Source of the DNA: Xylanibacter caecicola
GTDB lineage: Bacteria; Bacteroidota; Bacteroidia; Bacteroidales; Bacteroidaceae
Length of the DNA: 34,963 nucleotides
Direction: 5' to 3'
Assembly: GCF_013166515.1 (NCBI RefSeq)
Contig: NZ_JABKKJ010000026.1
Location: 1 to 34,963, forward strand
Shown: one piece after another, positions 17,397-25,608 of the stretch
Position numbering within the stretch: position 1 is the stretch's first letter
How the letters are laid out: every line of letters starts with the position of its first letter
Notes under the pieces: model-generated
Told to the model about the DNA's origin: nothing
Database searches by the model: none
What the model saw: the letters and a program-made list of their open reading frames with translations, nothing else
Made by a program: the position numbers and the translations under genes

Positions 17397-20093
17397 ATGG
17401 AATTAGCAAGTAAGTACGATCCCAAGGAAGTGGAGTCGAAATGGTATCAGTATTGGCTTGACAACAAGCTGTTCAGTAGTAAACCCGACAGACGCCAGGC
17501 TTATACCGTCGTCATTCCGCCGCCTAATGTCACCGGAGTGCTGCACATGGGACACATGCTCAACAATACCATTCAAGATATACTTGTGCGCCGGGCACGC
17601 ATGGAAGGAAAGAACGCCTGCTGGGTGCCGGGCACAGACCACGCCTCTATTGCCACAGAGGCAAAGGTGGTGAAGAGACTTGCTGAGAAAGGAATAAAGA
17701 AACACGACCTTACACGCGAGCAGTTTCTTGAGCATGCGTGGGAGTGGACCAACGAACACGGAGGCATAATATTGAAGCAGTTGCGTCGTCTCGGTGCAAG
17801 CTGCGACTGGGACCGCACGGCGTTTACCATGGACGAGAAGCGTTCGAAGAGCGTTATAAAAGTATTTGTAGACCTTTATAACAAGGGCTTGATATACCGC
17901 GGACTGCGAATGGTGAACTGGGATCCGAAGGCACTCACTGCGCTTAGCAACGAGGAAGTTATATACCGTGAGGAGAGTTCCAAACTTTATCACCTTAAAT
18001 ATTATGTGGCTGTTGAAGAAGGGGAGACTTTCGTGCCGCAGGAGACCGAGGGATGCGTGATGCACAAGGACGACAAGGGCTACTATGCGGTAGTGGCGAC
18101 GACACGTCCCGAGACGATAATGGGCGATACGGCGATGTGTATCAACCCCAAGGATCCGAAGAACAGTTGGCTTAAGGGCAGGAAAGTGATTGTGCCGCTC
18201 GTAAACCGCGTAATCCCCGTGATAGAAGACAGATATGTGGATATAGAATTCGGTACGGGATGTCTTAAGGTGACGCCCGCTCACGATACTAACGACTATA
18301 TGTTGGGCAAGACACACAATCTGGAGACGATAGATATCTTCAATCCCGATGCGACGGTGTCCGAAGCTGCCAGCATGTATGTAGGCATGGACCGCTTTGA
18401 CGTGCGCGTGAAGATTGCCGCAGACCTTAAGGCTGCCGGACTTATGGAAAAGGAAGAAGACTATACAAATAAGGTAGGCTATTCCGAGCGTAACCCCGAC
18501 ACGGCGATAGAGCCTCGCCTTTCGCTGCAATGGTTCCTGCGCATGCAGCACTTTGCAGACATTGCTCTGCCCCCCGTTATGAACGACGAACTGAAGTTCT
18601 ATCCGCCCAAGTATAAGTCTACGTACAAGAACTGGTTAGAAAATATACAGGACTGGTGCATAAGTCGCCAGTTGTGGTGGGGGCACCGCATACCCGCATA
18701 CTATTATGCCGGCGGAGAAAACGACTTCGTTGTTGCCGAAACGGCGGATGAGGCGCTTGAAATGGCAAGGCAGAAAAGTGGAAACGCGGCACTGACAGCC
18801 GCAGACCTGAGACAGGATGAGGATGCTCTGGACACATGGTTCTCGTCATGGTTGTGGCCGATATCGCTGTTCGACGGTATAAACAATCCCGGAAACGACG
18901 ATATAAACTACTATTATCCTACCGCAGACCTTGTTACCGGACCGGATATCATATTCTTCTGGGTGGCACGCATGATTATGGCGGGATACGAATATATGGG
19001 TCAGATGCCTTTCAAACATGTGTACTTTACAGGTATTGTGCGTGACAAACTGGGACGCAAGATGTCCAAGAGTCTCGGCAACTCGCCCGACCCGCTGCTG
19101 CTTATAGACAAATACGGAGCCGACGGTGTGCGTATGGGCATGATGCTCTCTGCGCCTGCGGGCAACGACATATTGTTTGACGAGAGTCTTTGCGAGCAGG
19201 GACGTAACTTCAACAACAAGATATGGAACGCCTTCCGCCTTGTAAAGGGATGGGAAGTGGCGGACATAGAGCAGCCGGAAGCAAGTGCGGTAGGCGTGAA
19301 ATGGTTTGAAGCCAAACTGAAGCAGACCAATGCCGAGCTTGACGACCTGTTCAAGAAGTATCGTATATCCGAGGCTCTTATGGCTGTGTACCGCCTGTTC
19401 TGGGATGAGTTCTCAAGCTGGTATCTCGAGATGATAAAGCCTGCTTACGGTGAGCCGATAGACCGCGCTACCTACGATGCGACCATAGGCTTCTTCGATA
19501 CGCTGCTTAAAATGCTGCATCCGTTCATGCCGTTCATCACAGAAGAGTTGTGGCAGCATATAAGCGACCGCAAGGATGGCGAGTCGATAATGCGCGAAAG
19601 CCTGGATGTTCCTGCCATGACCGGTGCGGAAGAGACACTCGTTGCCGACATGGAGAATGTAAAGCAGCTGGTGGGCAACGTGCGCATGGTGCGCAGCCAG
19701 AAGAACATATCGCCGAAGGAGACGCTGGTGATGCAGGCTGTTGCGGCAAACAAGTATGAGGCTTATAACTGCGTGACAACAAAAATGGCAAATCTCGGTT
19801 CCATAGATGTGGTTGCAGAGAAAGACAGCACGGCTGTGGCGTTCATGATCGGCACCGATGAGTTCGCTATACCGATAGGAGACATGATAGACGTAGAGGC
19901 GGAGATAGAGAAACTTGAGGCTCAGCTGAAGCATCTCGAAGGTTTCCTTGCCGGTGTCACGAAGAAACTGTCCAATGAAAGGTTTGTTGCCAACGCCCCC
20001 GAGGCGGTTGTCGCCCTCGAGCGCAAGAAGAAGAGCGACAGCGAGGAGAAGATAGCGGCGATAAAGGAGTCGCTTGCCGCTTTGAGAGGATAA
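17397..20093 (+). CDS. valS: Valyl-tRNA synthetase
   Basis: Class Ia synthetase that charges tRNA-Val. It is 898 residues, normal for bacterial ValRS. The HIGH motif is HMGH (50-53) after PPPNVTGVL. The KMSKS motif is KMSKS (555-559) in [10 protein letters not shown]. The CP1 editing domain lies between them, with [10 protein letters not shown] near 238 and a [16 protein letters not shown] segment near 285. The anticodon-binding domain (about 650-800) has [11 protein letters not shown]. The last 70 or so residues form the tRNA-contacting coiled-coil arm ([19 protein letters not shown]). All catalytic and editing blocks are present. Confidence 0.98.
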   Translation: MELASKYDPKEVESKWYQYWLDNKLFSSKPDRRQAYTVVIPPPNVTGVLHMGHMLNNTIQDILVRRARMEGKNACWVPGTDHASIATEAKVVKRLAEKGIKKHDLTREQFLEHAWEWTNEHGGIILKQLRRLGASCDWDRTAFTMDEKRSKSVIKVFVDLYNKGLIYRGLRMVNWDPKALTALSNEEVIYREESSKLYHLKYYVAVEEGETFVPQETEGCVMHKDDKGYYAVVATTRPETIMGDTAMCINPKDPKNSWLKGRKVIVPLVNRVIPVIEDRYVDIEFGTGCLKVTPAHDTNDYMLGKTHNLETIDIFNPDATVSEAASMYVGMDRFDVRVKIAADLKAAGLMEKEEDYTNKVGYSERNPDTAIEPRLSLQWFLRMQHFADIALPPVMNDELKFYPPKYKSTYKNWLENIQDWCISRQLWWGHRIPAYYYAGGENDFVVAETADEALEMARQKSGNAALTAADLRQDEDALDTWFSSWLWPISLFDGINNPGNDDINYYYPTADLVTGPDIIFFWVARMIMAGYEYMGQMPFKHVYFTGIVRDKLGRKMSKSLGNSPDPLLLIDKYGADGVRMGMMLSAPAGNDILFDESLCEQGRNFNNKIWNAFRLVKGWEVADIEQPEASAVGVKWFEAKLKQTNAELDDLFKKYRISEALMAVYRLFWDEFSSWYLEMIKPAYGEPIDRATYDATIGFFDTLLKMLHPFMPFITEELWQHISDRKDGESIMRESLDVPAMTGAEETLVADMENVKQLVGNVRMVRSQKNISPKETLVMQAVAANKYEAYNCVTTKMANLGSIDVVAEKDSTAVAFMIGTDEFAIPIGDMIDVEAEIEKLEAQLKHLEGFLAGVTKKLSNERFVANAPEAVVALERKKKSDSEEKIAAIKESLAALRG

Positions 20094-20124
20094 AGGCAAC
20101 CGTAACTTAACGCGATAAGTATGT

Positions 20125-20199
20125 GAGATCTGTTCTCATATCTGCCTGCAATTGTGTTTTCATTGCTTGTGACAGGTATGAGGACAGGTCTCTTTTATT
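20125..20199 (+). terminator. Long-stem terminator after valS
   Basis: A 20-bp stem pairs 20125-20144 with 20173-20192; 17 pairs are Watson-Crick and three are G-U. The 28-base loop holds a further GCAAT/ATTGC stem. TTTTATT follows at 20193-20199. It is unusually long for a simple terminator. Confidence 0.8.
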
Positions 20200-20229
20200 G
20201 TGAGATAATAAACAAATGAATGATAAGAT

Positions 20230-20898
20230 ATGAAGAATAAAGACTCTGTCATCATCGTCAGCGGTGGAATGGACAGCATCACGCTGCTTTATGACATGCA
20301 CGAGCGCATAGCTCTTGGCATATCGTTTGACTACGGCAGCAATCATAATGCCCGCGAGATACCTTTTGCAAAGGAGCACTGCGAGCGCCTGGGCATAAAG
20401 CATGTAGTGATAAACCTTGACTTTATGCCGCAGTATTTCAAGAGTTCATTGCTCGACGGTGCCGATGCCATACCCGAGGGGCACTATGCCGACGACAATA
20501 TGAAGTCGACCGTTGTGCCTTTCCGCAACGGCATAATGCTTGCCATTGCCGCAGGAATAGCAGAGAGCAACGGGCTTAAATATGTTATGATAGCCAATCA
20601 CGGCGGCGACCATACCATATATCCCGACTGCCGTCCCGAGTTTATAGCGTCCATGAGCGAGGCTACGAAGAACGGAACATATCCGGGAATAGAGATACTT
20701 GCGCCATATAAGGACATTACAAAGGGAGACATAGCCCTGAGGGGTAAGGCGCTTGGCATAGACTATTCGCGGACATGGAGCTGCTACAAGGGCGGCGCGG
20801 TGCACTGCGGCAAGTGCGGGACGTGCGTGGAGCGCAAGGAGGCATTGCTCTATGCCGGACTGGAAGATACTACGGAGTATGAAGAGGCGCGGCGGTGA
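20230..20898 (+). CDS. queC: 7-cyano-7-deazaguanine synthase
   Basis: Converts 7-carboxy-7-deazaguanine to preQ0 with ATP and ammonia, a step of queuosine synthesis. It is 222 residues, a normal QueC. The PP-loop SGGMDS is at 11-16. The conserved NHGGDHTIYPDCRPEF block (123-138) follows. A zinc site is formed by Cys185, Cys193, Cys196 and Cys199 in the WSCYKGGAVHCGKCGTC region. No queD, queE or queF lies nearby, and no preQ1 riboswitch is seen in the 136 bases upstream, most of which is the valS terminator. No clear -33/-7 promoter was found. The kinase gene follows on the same strand. Confidence 0.95.
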   Translation: MKNKDSVIIVSGGMDSITLLYDMHERIALGISFDYGSNHNAREIPFAKEHCERLGIKHVVINLDFMPQYFKSSLLDGADAIPEGHYADDNMKSTVVPFRNGIMLAIAAGIAESNGLKYVMIANHGGDHTIYPDCRPEFIASMSEATKNGTYPGIEILAPYKDITKGDIALRGKALGIDYSRTWSCYKGGAVHCGKCGTCVERKEALLYAGLEDTTEYEEARR

Positions 20899-20943
20899 CG
20901 TGGCGGCGCGGCGGTGCATGTAGTGTGAGAGTGGTGTAAACAG

Positions 20944-22719
20944 ATAATCAAAAAGATAAACATAAGCAATACGAACATTCGGGGGAAACTGATAGCGGCT
21001 GTTTTGTTGTTCTTTTCATGCACGGTCATGGCGGATGATATTGCCGGTCTGCGCGAGAAGGCAGATGTTATGCACGCTCAGGGTAAGAACGATTCGGCGG
21101 TCATTGTGGCAGACGAGGCGCTGCGCATGGCTGTGGCGTCGGGCGACCGCTGTGCGCAGGTGGGACTGCACTCGTCCATGGGTGTGTATCTGCGCACTAT
21201 GGGAAAGACGGATGATGCGCTCAGGCATTATAACGCCGCCCTTGAACTGTGTACGGACGAGAAGTTCAGGCGTGAAGCCGATGAGGATGCGCGTCAGGAG
21301 GTTGCCGTGCTGTATCTGAACCTTGCCACTCTGCATGTCGACATGCAGCACAAGAAGGAGGCTGCCCTATATGCAAGCAAGGCGGACGAGTGGACGGGGC
21401 TTTGCAAGGATAAGGAGTTCAAAGCGCAGCTGTTCGGTAACCTGGGGACAATCTTCGTAATGTGCGGCGACATTTCATCCGGCCGGCGCGTGCTTGCCGC
21501 AGGCTATGAGTATTCGACGGCGTTGGGACAATGGGATGCTGCCCTCAGTGCCGCGGCGAACATGTTGATGCTTGCAGGCAAGACCGGTGATGCAGGTGGG
21601 CAGACGGAATGGGAGAAGCGCTGCAAGGTGCTGCTGCCCAAGGCGCAAGGGGTGATGAGCAAGCTGATGTATTATCAGGTGAGATGCGGCATGGCGCTGA
21701 ACAAGGGCGACAACGACACTGCTCTCGACATGTTTTCCGAGATAATGAACCTCGACGGTATAGAGAATATGCCTTTCGTGCTTTACGACTGCTATAACAA
21801 CATTCACGAGATATATGCCCGCAAGGGCGATTACCGCAGTGCGTATGAATATCTGATGAAGGCGGGCGGGGTGCGCGACAGTCTGTTTGAGAAGGAAAAG
21901 GCGGAAAGTCTAAGAGAACTGACGGTGAAATACGACGCAAAGGAGAAGGAGCTTGCCCTGTCGCAGAGCCGTGCACGGCTGGCGCGCATGCAGCTATATA
22001 TAATAGGTGTCGTCGCCCTGCTGATAATAATCTCCGTCGCCGTATATGTTTATATATTGCGTTCGAGGCATAAAGCGCATGTACGTGAGGCGGAGTTCGC
22101 CGCTTTGCGCAATGATATGGACCGCCGTATGACCGAGAAGTATATCAGCGGACTTGAGAACGAGCGCAACCGACTGGCGCGCGAGCTGCACGACGGCTTG
22201 TGCAACGACCTCTATACGGTGGAACTGAGGCTTGCGGCGTCGGAGCCTTCTTCGCCGTCGGTGGAGATGCTTGCCGAATGCCGGGAGCAGGCAAGGCGCA
22301 TATCGCATGAGCTTATGCCACCCGAGTTTCGTTATGCCACTATCGACGAAGTGCTGTCCGACTATGTGGAAAGGATGTCGCCGGGCGTTGCACCTTGCAT
22401 CATCTCATACGAGTCGTCGCCCCGTGACGCTTCCTGGGCGATGGTGCCAGACGGAGTGTCGTTCGGCATCTACCGCATTGTGCAGGAGGCTTTGGCAAAT
22501 GCCGTGAAGCATTCGGGCGCCACGGAGATAAGCGTGAGGATGTCGGCGGCAGACGGCAGGGTGGAAGTAGCGGTGAGCGACAACGGGCGCGGGGGCGGCA
22601 AGTCTGCCGGTATAGGCAGCCGCACGATGCGCCAGCGTGCCGAAGCCGTAGGCGGAAGAATGAATGTTGAGAGCAACGACGAAGGAACGACCGTAAGATT
22701 TGCCGTAAATATGCGGTGA
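20944..22719 (+). CDS. TPR-containing sensor histidine kinase (HisKA_3/NarX class), start codon uncertain
   Basis: Membrane sensor kinase. After a signal peptide comes a periplasmic region of tetratricopeptide-like helices (to about residue 310 counted from the TTG at 21004), a short coiled coil, one transmembrane helix (about 330-352, rich in Ile and Val), and a cytoplasmic kinase. The phospho-acceptor His396 (same numbering) is in ERNRLARELHDGL. The N box is VQEALANAVKHSG, and the ATP lid reads VSDNGRGGG then GIGSRTMRQRAEAVGG. The first standard in-frame start is TTG 21004, but that cuts the signal peptide in half. The reading frame upstream (stop at 20926) supplies a complete Lys-rich n-region and hydrophobic core from an ATA at 20944, with no ATG, GTG or TTG. 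I list the longer form. The response regulator follows at once. Confidence 0.82.
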   Translation: MIKKINISNTNIRGKLIAAVLLFFSCTVMADDIAGLREKADVMHAQGKNDSAVIVADEALRMAVASGDRCAQVGLHSSMGVYLRTMGKTDDALRHYNAALELCTDEKFRREADEDARQEVAVLYLNLATLHVDMQHKKEAALYASKADEWTGLCKDKEFKAQLFGNLGTIFVMCGDISSGRRVLAAGYEYSTALGQWDAALSAAANMLMLAGKTGDAGGQTEWEKRCKVLLPKAQGVMSKLMYYQVRCGMALNKGDNDTALDMFSEIMNLDGIENMPFVLYDCYNNIHEIYARKGDYRSAYEYLMKAGGVRDSLFEKEKAESLRELTVKYDAKEKELALSQSRARLARMQLYIIGVVALLIIISVAVYVYILRSRHKAHVREAEFAALRNDMDRRMTEKYISGLENERNRLARELHDGLCNDLYTVELRLAASEPSSPSVEMLAECREQARRISHELMPPEFRYATIDEVLSDYVERMSPGVAPCIISYESSPRDASWAMVPDGVSFGIYRIVQEALANAVKHSGATEISVRMSAADGRVEVAVSDNGRGGGKSAGIGSRTMRQRAEAVGGRMNVESNDEGTTVRFAVNMR

Positions 22720-22728
22720 ATACGATAA

Positions 22729-22776
22729 AATCACGGAAACCCGTGATTGATTGTTGTGACGTGAAATATAATTTTG
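22729..22776 (+). promoter_or_regulatory. Hairpin and internal promoter before the response regulator
   Basis: An 8-bp stem (22729-22736 with 22741-22748, loop AAAC) directly follows the kinase stop. A TTG at 22747-22749, 19 bases, and TAATTTTG at 22769-22776 make a Bacteroidetes promoter. The regulator ATG at 22782 is only six bases after the -7 box, so transcripts from it would be leaderless or start at the ATG at 22794. Confidence 0.55.
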
Positions 22777-22781
22777 CGCCT

Positions 22782-23456
22782 ATGAACGACAATATGAAAA
22801 TATCTGCTGCATACAGGCTGCGGGACTTGTCTGTTGCCATAGTTGACGATCATGCGTTGGTTCTCGAAGGATTTAAAAGTCTGTTGAATAAGCATGGTGT
22901 TAATGATGTTGTCACTTTCAGCAAAGCTGCCGAACTTATGGATATACTTCCGGCGCATGGCTTTGATATATATATTGTAGATATCGGCATGCCCGATGTG
23001 AACGGCTTTGTGCTGATAGACGCCATAAGGGAGCGATATGCCGACGCCCGTATCATTGTGAATACCATACATGAGGAGATATGGCTTATCAGGCGTATGC
23101 TGGACAGGGGCGTAAATGCCATTCTTTATAAAACAACCGACTTCTCGCGTGTCATAGAGGCTATCGTTACTGTTCTTAATGGAGAGCGTTATTTCTGTCC
23201 GGAATATAGGAAAACATTGAAGAGACTTGACATTGGTAACGACATACCGTCTTTGCGCGAGATAGAGGTACTCAGAGATATAGCCCGCGGATACACGTCG
23301 AAGGAGATTGCATCGCATTTGTTTGTGAGCGAGAATACGGTGGAAAGCCATCGCAAGAGCCTGTTTTCCAAGCTTAAGGCAAGAAATATTGCCGATCTTG
23401 TCATGAAGGCTGTGGCTATGGGATATATAATGCCGTCCGATTATACCGATGAATGA
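22782..23456 (+). CDS. NarL/FixJ-type response regulator
   Basis: DNA-binding partner of the TPR kinase. From ATG 22782 it is 224 residues. A GTG at 22716 overlapping the kinase stop would add 22 less typical residues. The receiver domain (about 15-135) has the acidic pair Asp22-Asp23, the phospho-acceptor Asp67 in YIVDIGMPDVNGF, a conserved Thr in IIVNTIHEE and the Lys in AILYKTTD. The LuxR-type helix-turn-helix (about 158-217) reads LREIEVLRDIARGYTSKEIA and VSENTVESHRKSLFSKL. All phosphorylation residues are present, unlike the orphan regulator at 8955. Its targets are unknown; the repeat array beginning 92 bases after its stop is a notable neighbour. Confidence 0.93.
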   Translation: MNDNMKISAAYRLRDLSVAIVDDHALVLEGFKSLLNKHGVNDVVTFSKAAELMDILPAHGFDIYIVDIGMPDVNGFVLIDAIRERYADARIIVNTIHEEIWLIRRMLDRGVNAILYKTTDFSRVIEAIVTVLNGERYFCPEYRKTLKRLDIGNDIPSLREIEVLRDIARGYTSKEIASHLFVSENTVESHRKSLFSKLKARNIADLVMKAVAMGYIMPSDYTDE

Positions 23457-23548
23457 CATAAAATAACATGATTAAGGCGTTTTTTTTATTACCGCCGAAC
23501 TTGTATCCGATATGTAAGGACATTGCATTGCATCATTTAAAATATGCT

Positions 23549-23724
23549 ACAGTTTTCTCTACTATATAGTACAGTTTTCTGTACTATATGCCACAGAAAT
23601 CTATCTCATATGCGTTACGTTTGTATCTCATATGCGTTACGTTTCTATCTCATATGCGTTACATTTCTATCTCATATGCGTTACGTTTGTATCTCATATG
23701 CGTTACATTTCCATCTCATATGCC
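23549..23724. repeat. Tandem array of eight 22-bp units
   Basis: Eight contiguous 22-base units begin at 23549, 23571, 23593, 23615, 23637, 23659, 23681 and 23703. The last five are nearly identical (TTACRTTTSTATCTCATATGCG type, varying at two or three positions); the first three are diverged and keep ATCTC/CTATATG-like parts. There are no spacers. Units 4 and 7 contain TACGTTTG, which fits the TAnnTTTG -7 consensus. No supported gene lies in the non-coding stretch 23457-23848, which otherwise holds only the terminator at 23790. Confidence 0.9.
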
Positions 23725-23789
23725 GGAGAAACATGTACAGCATGTTTTAAGTTCTCGTTTCTTTAAAACAAGAACTCGATATAACAGTA

Positions 23790-23825
23790 AATCCCTGTAA
23801 AGCTATATGGAACTTTACAGGGATT
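23790..23825 (-). terminator. Terminator (probably bidirectional) after the secreted-protein gene
   Basis: A perfect 13-bp stem (23790-23802 with 23813-23825) around ten bases, 23 bases beyond the stop of the minus-strand gene ending at 23849. Both flanks are moderately T-rich in the outgoing direction. Confidence 0.75.
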
Positions 23826-23848
23826 ATTGTTTATTGCGGATCTATCTG

Positions 23849-24469
23849 TTATTCGGGGGTTACGTCCCATTGTACGGGAACATTCTTGAACGTTATCACT
23901 CCGCGGTGGCTTGCATCAAGGTAAACGCCAAGGCGTATCAGCTGCATCTTCTTCGCCGTTTTCTTTACATCCATGAAGTGCAGGTCTTTTTCGTCAAGCA
24001 CGACTTTTACGAACAGTCCCTCCGTTACATTCTTGGGAAATGCCCCCATGGTGTTTAACGGATAAGTGTTGCCGTCTTCGTCTACAGCCATGGCTCTCAC
24101 GTTGTTTGCGCTTCCGAATGAAGCCTGTGTCAGGTTTAGGTTCATCTTTACCTTCAATACAAGATACACCGAACCGTAGTTGAGCGATGTGCTCTTGCCG
24201 TATGCCCCGACAAGCTCTACGTCCATCGCCGGTGCAAGCGGATTTTGCATCTCGCCGCCGCTTGGTATGGGAACTGACGCCACGGTCGGAGTGTCGTCTG
24301 CTGCCTTGTTATTGCCGGTGCCGGCATCTTGCACACCGAGAACCTTGTTTACATCCGTCACGGCTTTCTTCGCCTTGTTCAGCAGTTTGCCGAGCTGAGC
24401 ATCGGCTGTCTGCGGCATTGCGAACGTGAATGCCATTATGCACGCCATTGTCAATACTTTTGTCTTCAT
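23849..24469 (-). CDS. Secreted protein of unknown function
   Basis: A 206-residue exported protein. A clear signal peptide (about 1-25) ends in QTADA before QLGKLLNKAKKAV. A Thr/Pro/Ser-rich linker (about 50-75) leads to a beta-rich C-terminal domain (about 85-206) with several short hydrophobic strands (SVYLVLKVKMNLN, RLGVYLDASHRGVITF). It has no Cys lipobox, no transmembrane helix after the signal, and no motif that I recognise. It starts 28 bases after the stop of the lipoprotein gene on the same strand and shares its promoter. Both proteins have a similar strand-rich extracellular domain with NxxxVRAMAV/NIRVIAIGG-like segments, so they may be distant relatives or partners. Confidence 0.75.
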   Translation of the reverse strand: MKTKVLTMACIMAFTFAMPQTADAQLGKLLNKAKKAVTDVNKVLGVQDAGTGNNKAADDTPTVASVPIPSGGEMQNPLAPAMDVELVGAYGKSTSLNYGSVYLVLKVKMNLNLTQASFGSANNVRAMAVDEDGNTYPLNTMGAFPKNVTEGLFVKVVLDEKDLHFMDVKKTAKKMQLIRLGVYLDASHRGVITFKNVPVQWDVTPE

Positions 24470-24497
24470 ATTATTCTGCTTTATTGGTTATACTCGA

Positions 24498-25196
24498 TTA
24501 CTTCAGCTTGCTTTCGTATTCCTCTTTTGCCTTCTTGCCGGTTTCGCGTGCCGCGCGGTATCTGTCGCTGTTCTTGTTTACGATGACGAGCTTGGACAAA
24601 CCGCCCATCATGTCGGCATTCCACGGCTCTATGTGCAGGTAGGTCGTTACAAAACCCTTCGTTCCCTGCGCATATTTGTCGGAGTACGGCAGTCCGTCTG
24701 TTCTGAAACCGCTTCCGTTGTGCACATAAACTTCGTTCTCGTTGCCGCCGATGGCTATCACGCGAATGTTCGAGAGGTCGAACGCCGAGTTGTCGCGGAG
24801 GTATGTTCCCGTATCTGTCAGTTCCACTTCCGCCACCACTTCGATGTTGCCTTTGTCCGTTATGCTTTTAATCTTGAAAGGCGATACTATCTTTACGGGC
24901 ACGTCGCCGGTAACCTCTCCTTCGATGTCCTTTCCTATAAGCTCCTCTTTCCTGCTTTTAATCTGTGCCTTCATTTCCTCTTGTATGGCGCTGCCCTTTA
25001 CAAACAGAGCCTGCATCTCGGCGGCATCCTTGACCTTTGCCAGTTCATGACGCGCTTCCTCCAGCTTTCCTTCATGTTCTTTCACTATCCGGGGCAGTTC
25101 TCCAAGCGGTCCGGACGCCGAGGGACCGCCGTCTTTGCAGCCGGTCATGAAGACACATGCCACGGCTGCTGTCATAAGATAATAATGTTTTTTCAT
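24498..25196 (-). CDS. Lipoprotein of unknown function
   Basis: A 232-residue lipoprotein. The start at 25196 is chosen because it gives an immediate MKKHYYL signal peptide with a lipobox ending at Cys20 (FMTGC); an upstream in-frame start at 25247 would bury it. Residues about 30-85 are charged and helical, likely a coiled coil (EEARHELAKVKDAAEMQALF). Residues about 90-205 are strand-rich and include a NIRVIAIGGNENEVYV segment. The C-terminus (about 208-232) is again Lys/Glu-rich. No enzyme motif is seen. It is the first gene of a two-gene unit with the secreted protein, with a good promoter and a hairpin in the leader. Confidence 0.78.
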   Translation of the reverse strand: MKKHYYLMTAAVACVFMTGCKDGGPSASGPLGELPRIVKEHEGKLEEARHELAKVKDAAEMQALFVKGSAIQEEMKAQIKSRKEELIGKDIEGEVTGDVPVKIVSPFKIKSITDKGNIEVVAEVELTDTGTYLRDNSAFDLSNIRVIAIGGNENEVYVHNGSGFRTDGLPYSDKYAQGTKGFVTTYLHIEPWNADMMGGLSKLVIVNKNSDRYRAARETGKKAKEEYESKLK

Positions 25197-25243
25197 GTTA
25201 TTGTTTATTTGTTCCGTATGATTACTCTTGCTGTAACGGCATA

Positions 25244-25285
25244 CCACGCTCTACATATTTATATATGCAGCATGTGGTATGTATG
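25244..25285 (-). promoter_or_regulatory. Leader hairpin of the lipoprotein gene
   Basis: CATACCAC near 25244 and GTGGTATG near 25278 are perfect 8-bp complementary arms around an A/T-rich loop. They lie in the 5' leader between the promoter and the ATG at 25196. This could affect mRNA stability or bind a regulator; neither is shown. Confidence 0.45.
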
Positions 25286-25293
25286 CTGTGTTG

Positions 25294-25323
25294 CAAAAGT
25301 AATTAATGGATTGTTATATACAA
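25294..25323 (-). promoter_or_regulatory. Promoter of the lipoprotein / secreted-protein unit
   Basis: On the minus strand a TTG (complement of 25321-25323), 19 bases and TACTTTTG (complement of 25294-25301) form a near-ideal Bacteroidetes promoter. The leader is about 90 bases. Confidence 0.75.
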
Positions 25324-25346
25324 TAACGGAAATCCGTGATTTCAGA

Positions 25347-25605
25347 GGAGATAAAGGGAGATAAAGGGGAGATATGTGGCTTACGCCACGGAAGATAAAG
25401 GGAAGATAATAAGGAGATAAAAGGAGATAAGGGGAGATATGTGGCTTGCGCCACGGAAGATAGAGGACAAATGCCTTAAAAACAGGCAACAAGACATACG
25501 TCTTTTATCTCCCTTTATCTTCCGTGGCGTAAGCCACATATCTCCCTTTATCTACTTATTATCTCCCTTTATCTCCTTATTATCTCCCTTTATCTCCTTC
25601 TCTTT
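25347..25605. repeat. Cluster of purine-rich repeats with GTGGC palindromes
   Basis: A core of about 37 bases with the palindrome GTGGC-TTAC-GCCAC, flanked by GGGGAGATAT and GGAAGATAAAGGG, occurs directly at 25366-25402 and 25431-25466 and inverted at 25511-25546. Around it, GGAGATAAAGG-type words fill 25347-25430. Three 21-base units TATCTCCCTTTATCTMCTTAT start at 25539, 25560 and 25581. The two halves can fold on each other. It starts three bases before the stop codon of the hydrolase on the minus strand. No ORF is supported. Confidence 0.85.
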
Positions 25606-25608
25606 CTA

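Noticed and set aside
17403..18551. Minus-strand ORF (382 codons) inside valS
   Set aside because: It is a shadow of a certain valS frame.
20094..20229. PreQ1 riboswitch before queC
   Set aside because: The region is filled by the long valS terminator stem, and no preQ1-type pseudoknot motif was seen.
23549..23724. Possible CRISPR array
   Set aside because: The 22-base units are contiguous with no unique spacers, and no cas genes are in the window.
23544..23800. Short plus-strand ORFs with 22-residue periodic proteins
   Set aside because: They are only translations of the tandem DNA repeat; no promoter or homologous protein is evident.
24426..25364. Long plus-strand ORF (312 codons) opposite the lipoprotein and secreted genes
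   Set aside because: It is antisense to two well-supported exported proteins, rich in Tyr/Leu/Arg/Cys of shadow type, and has no promoter.
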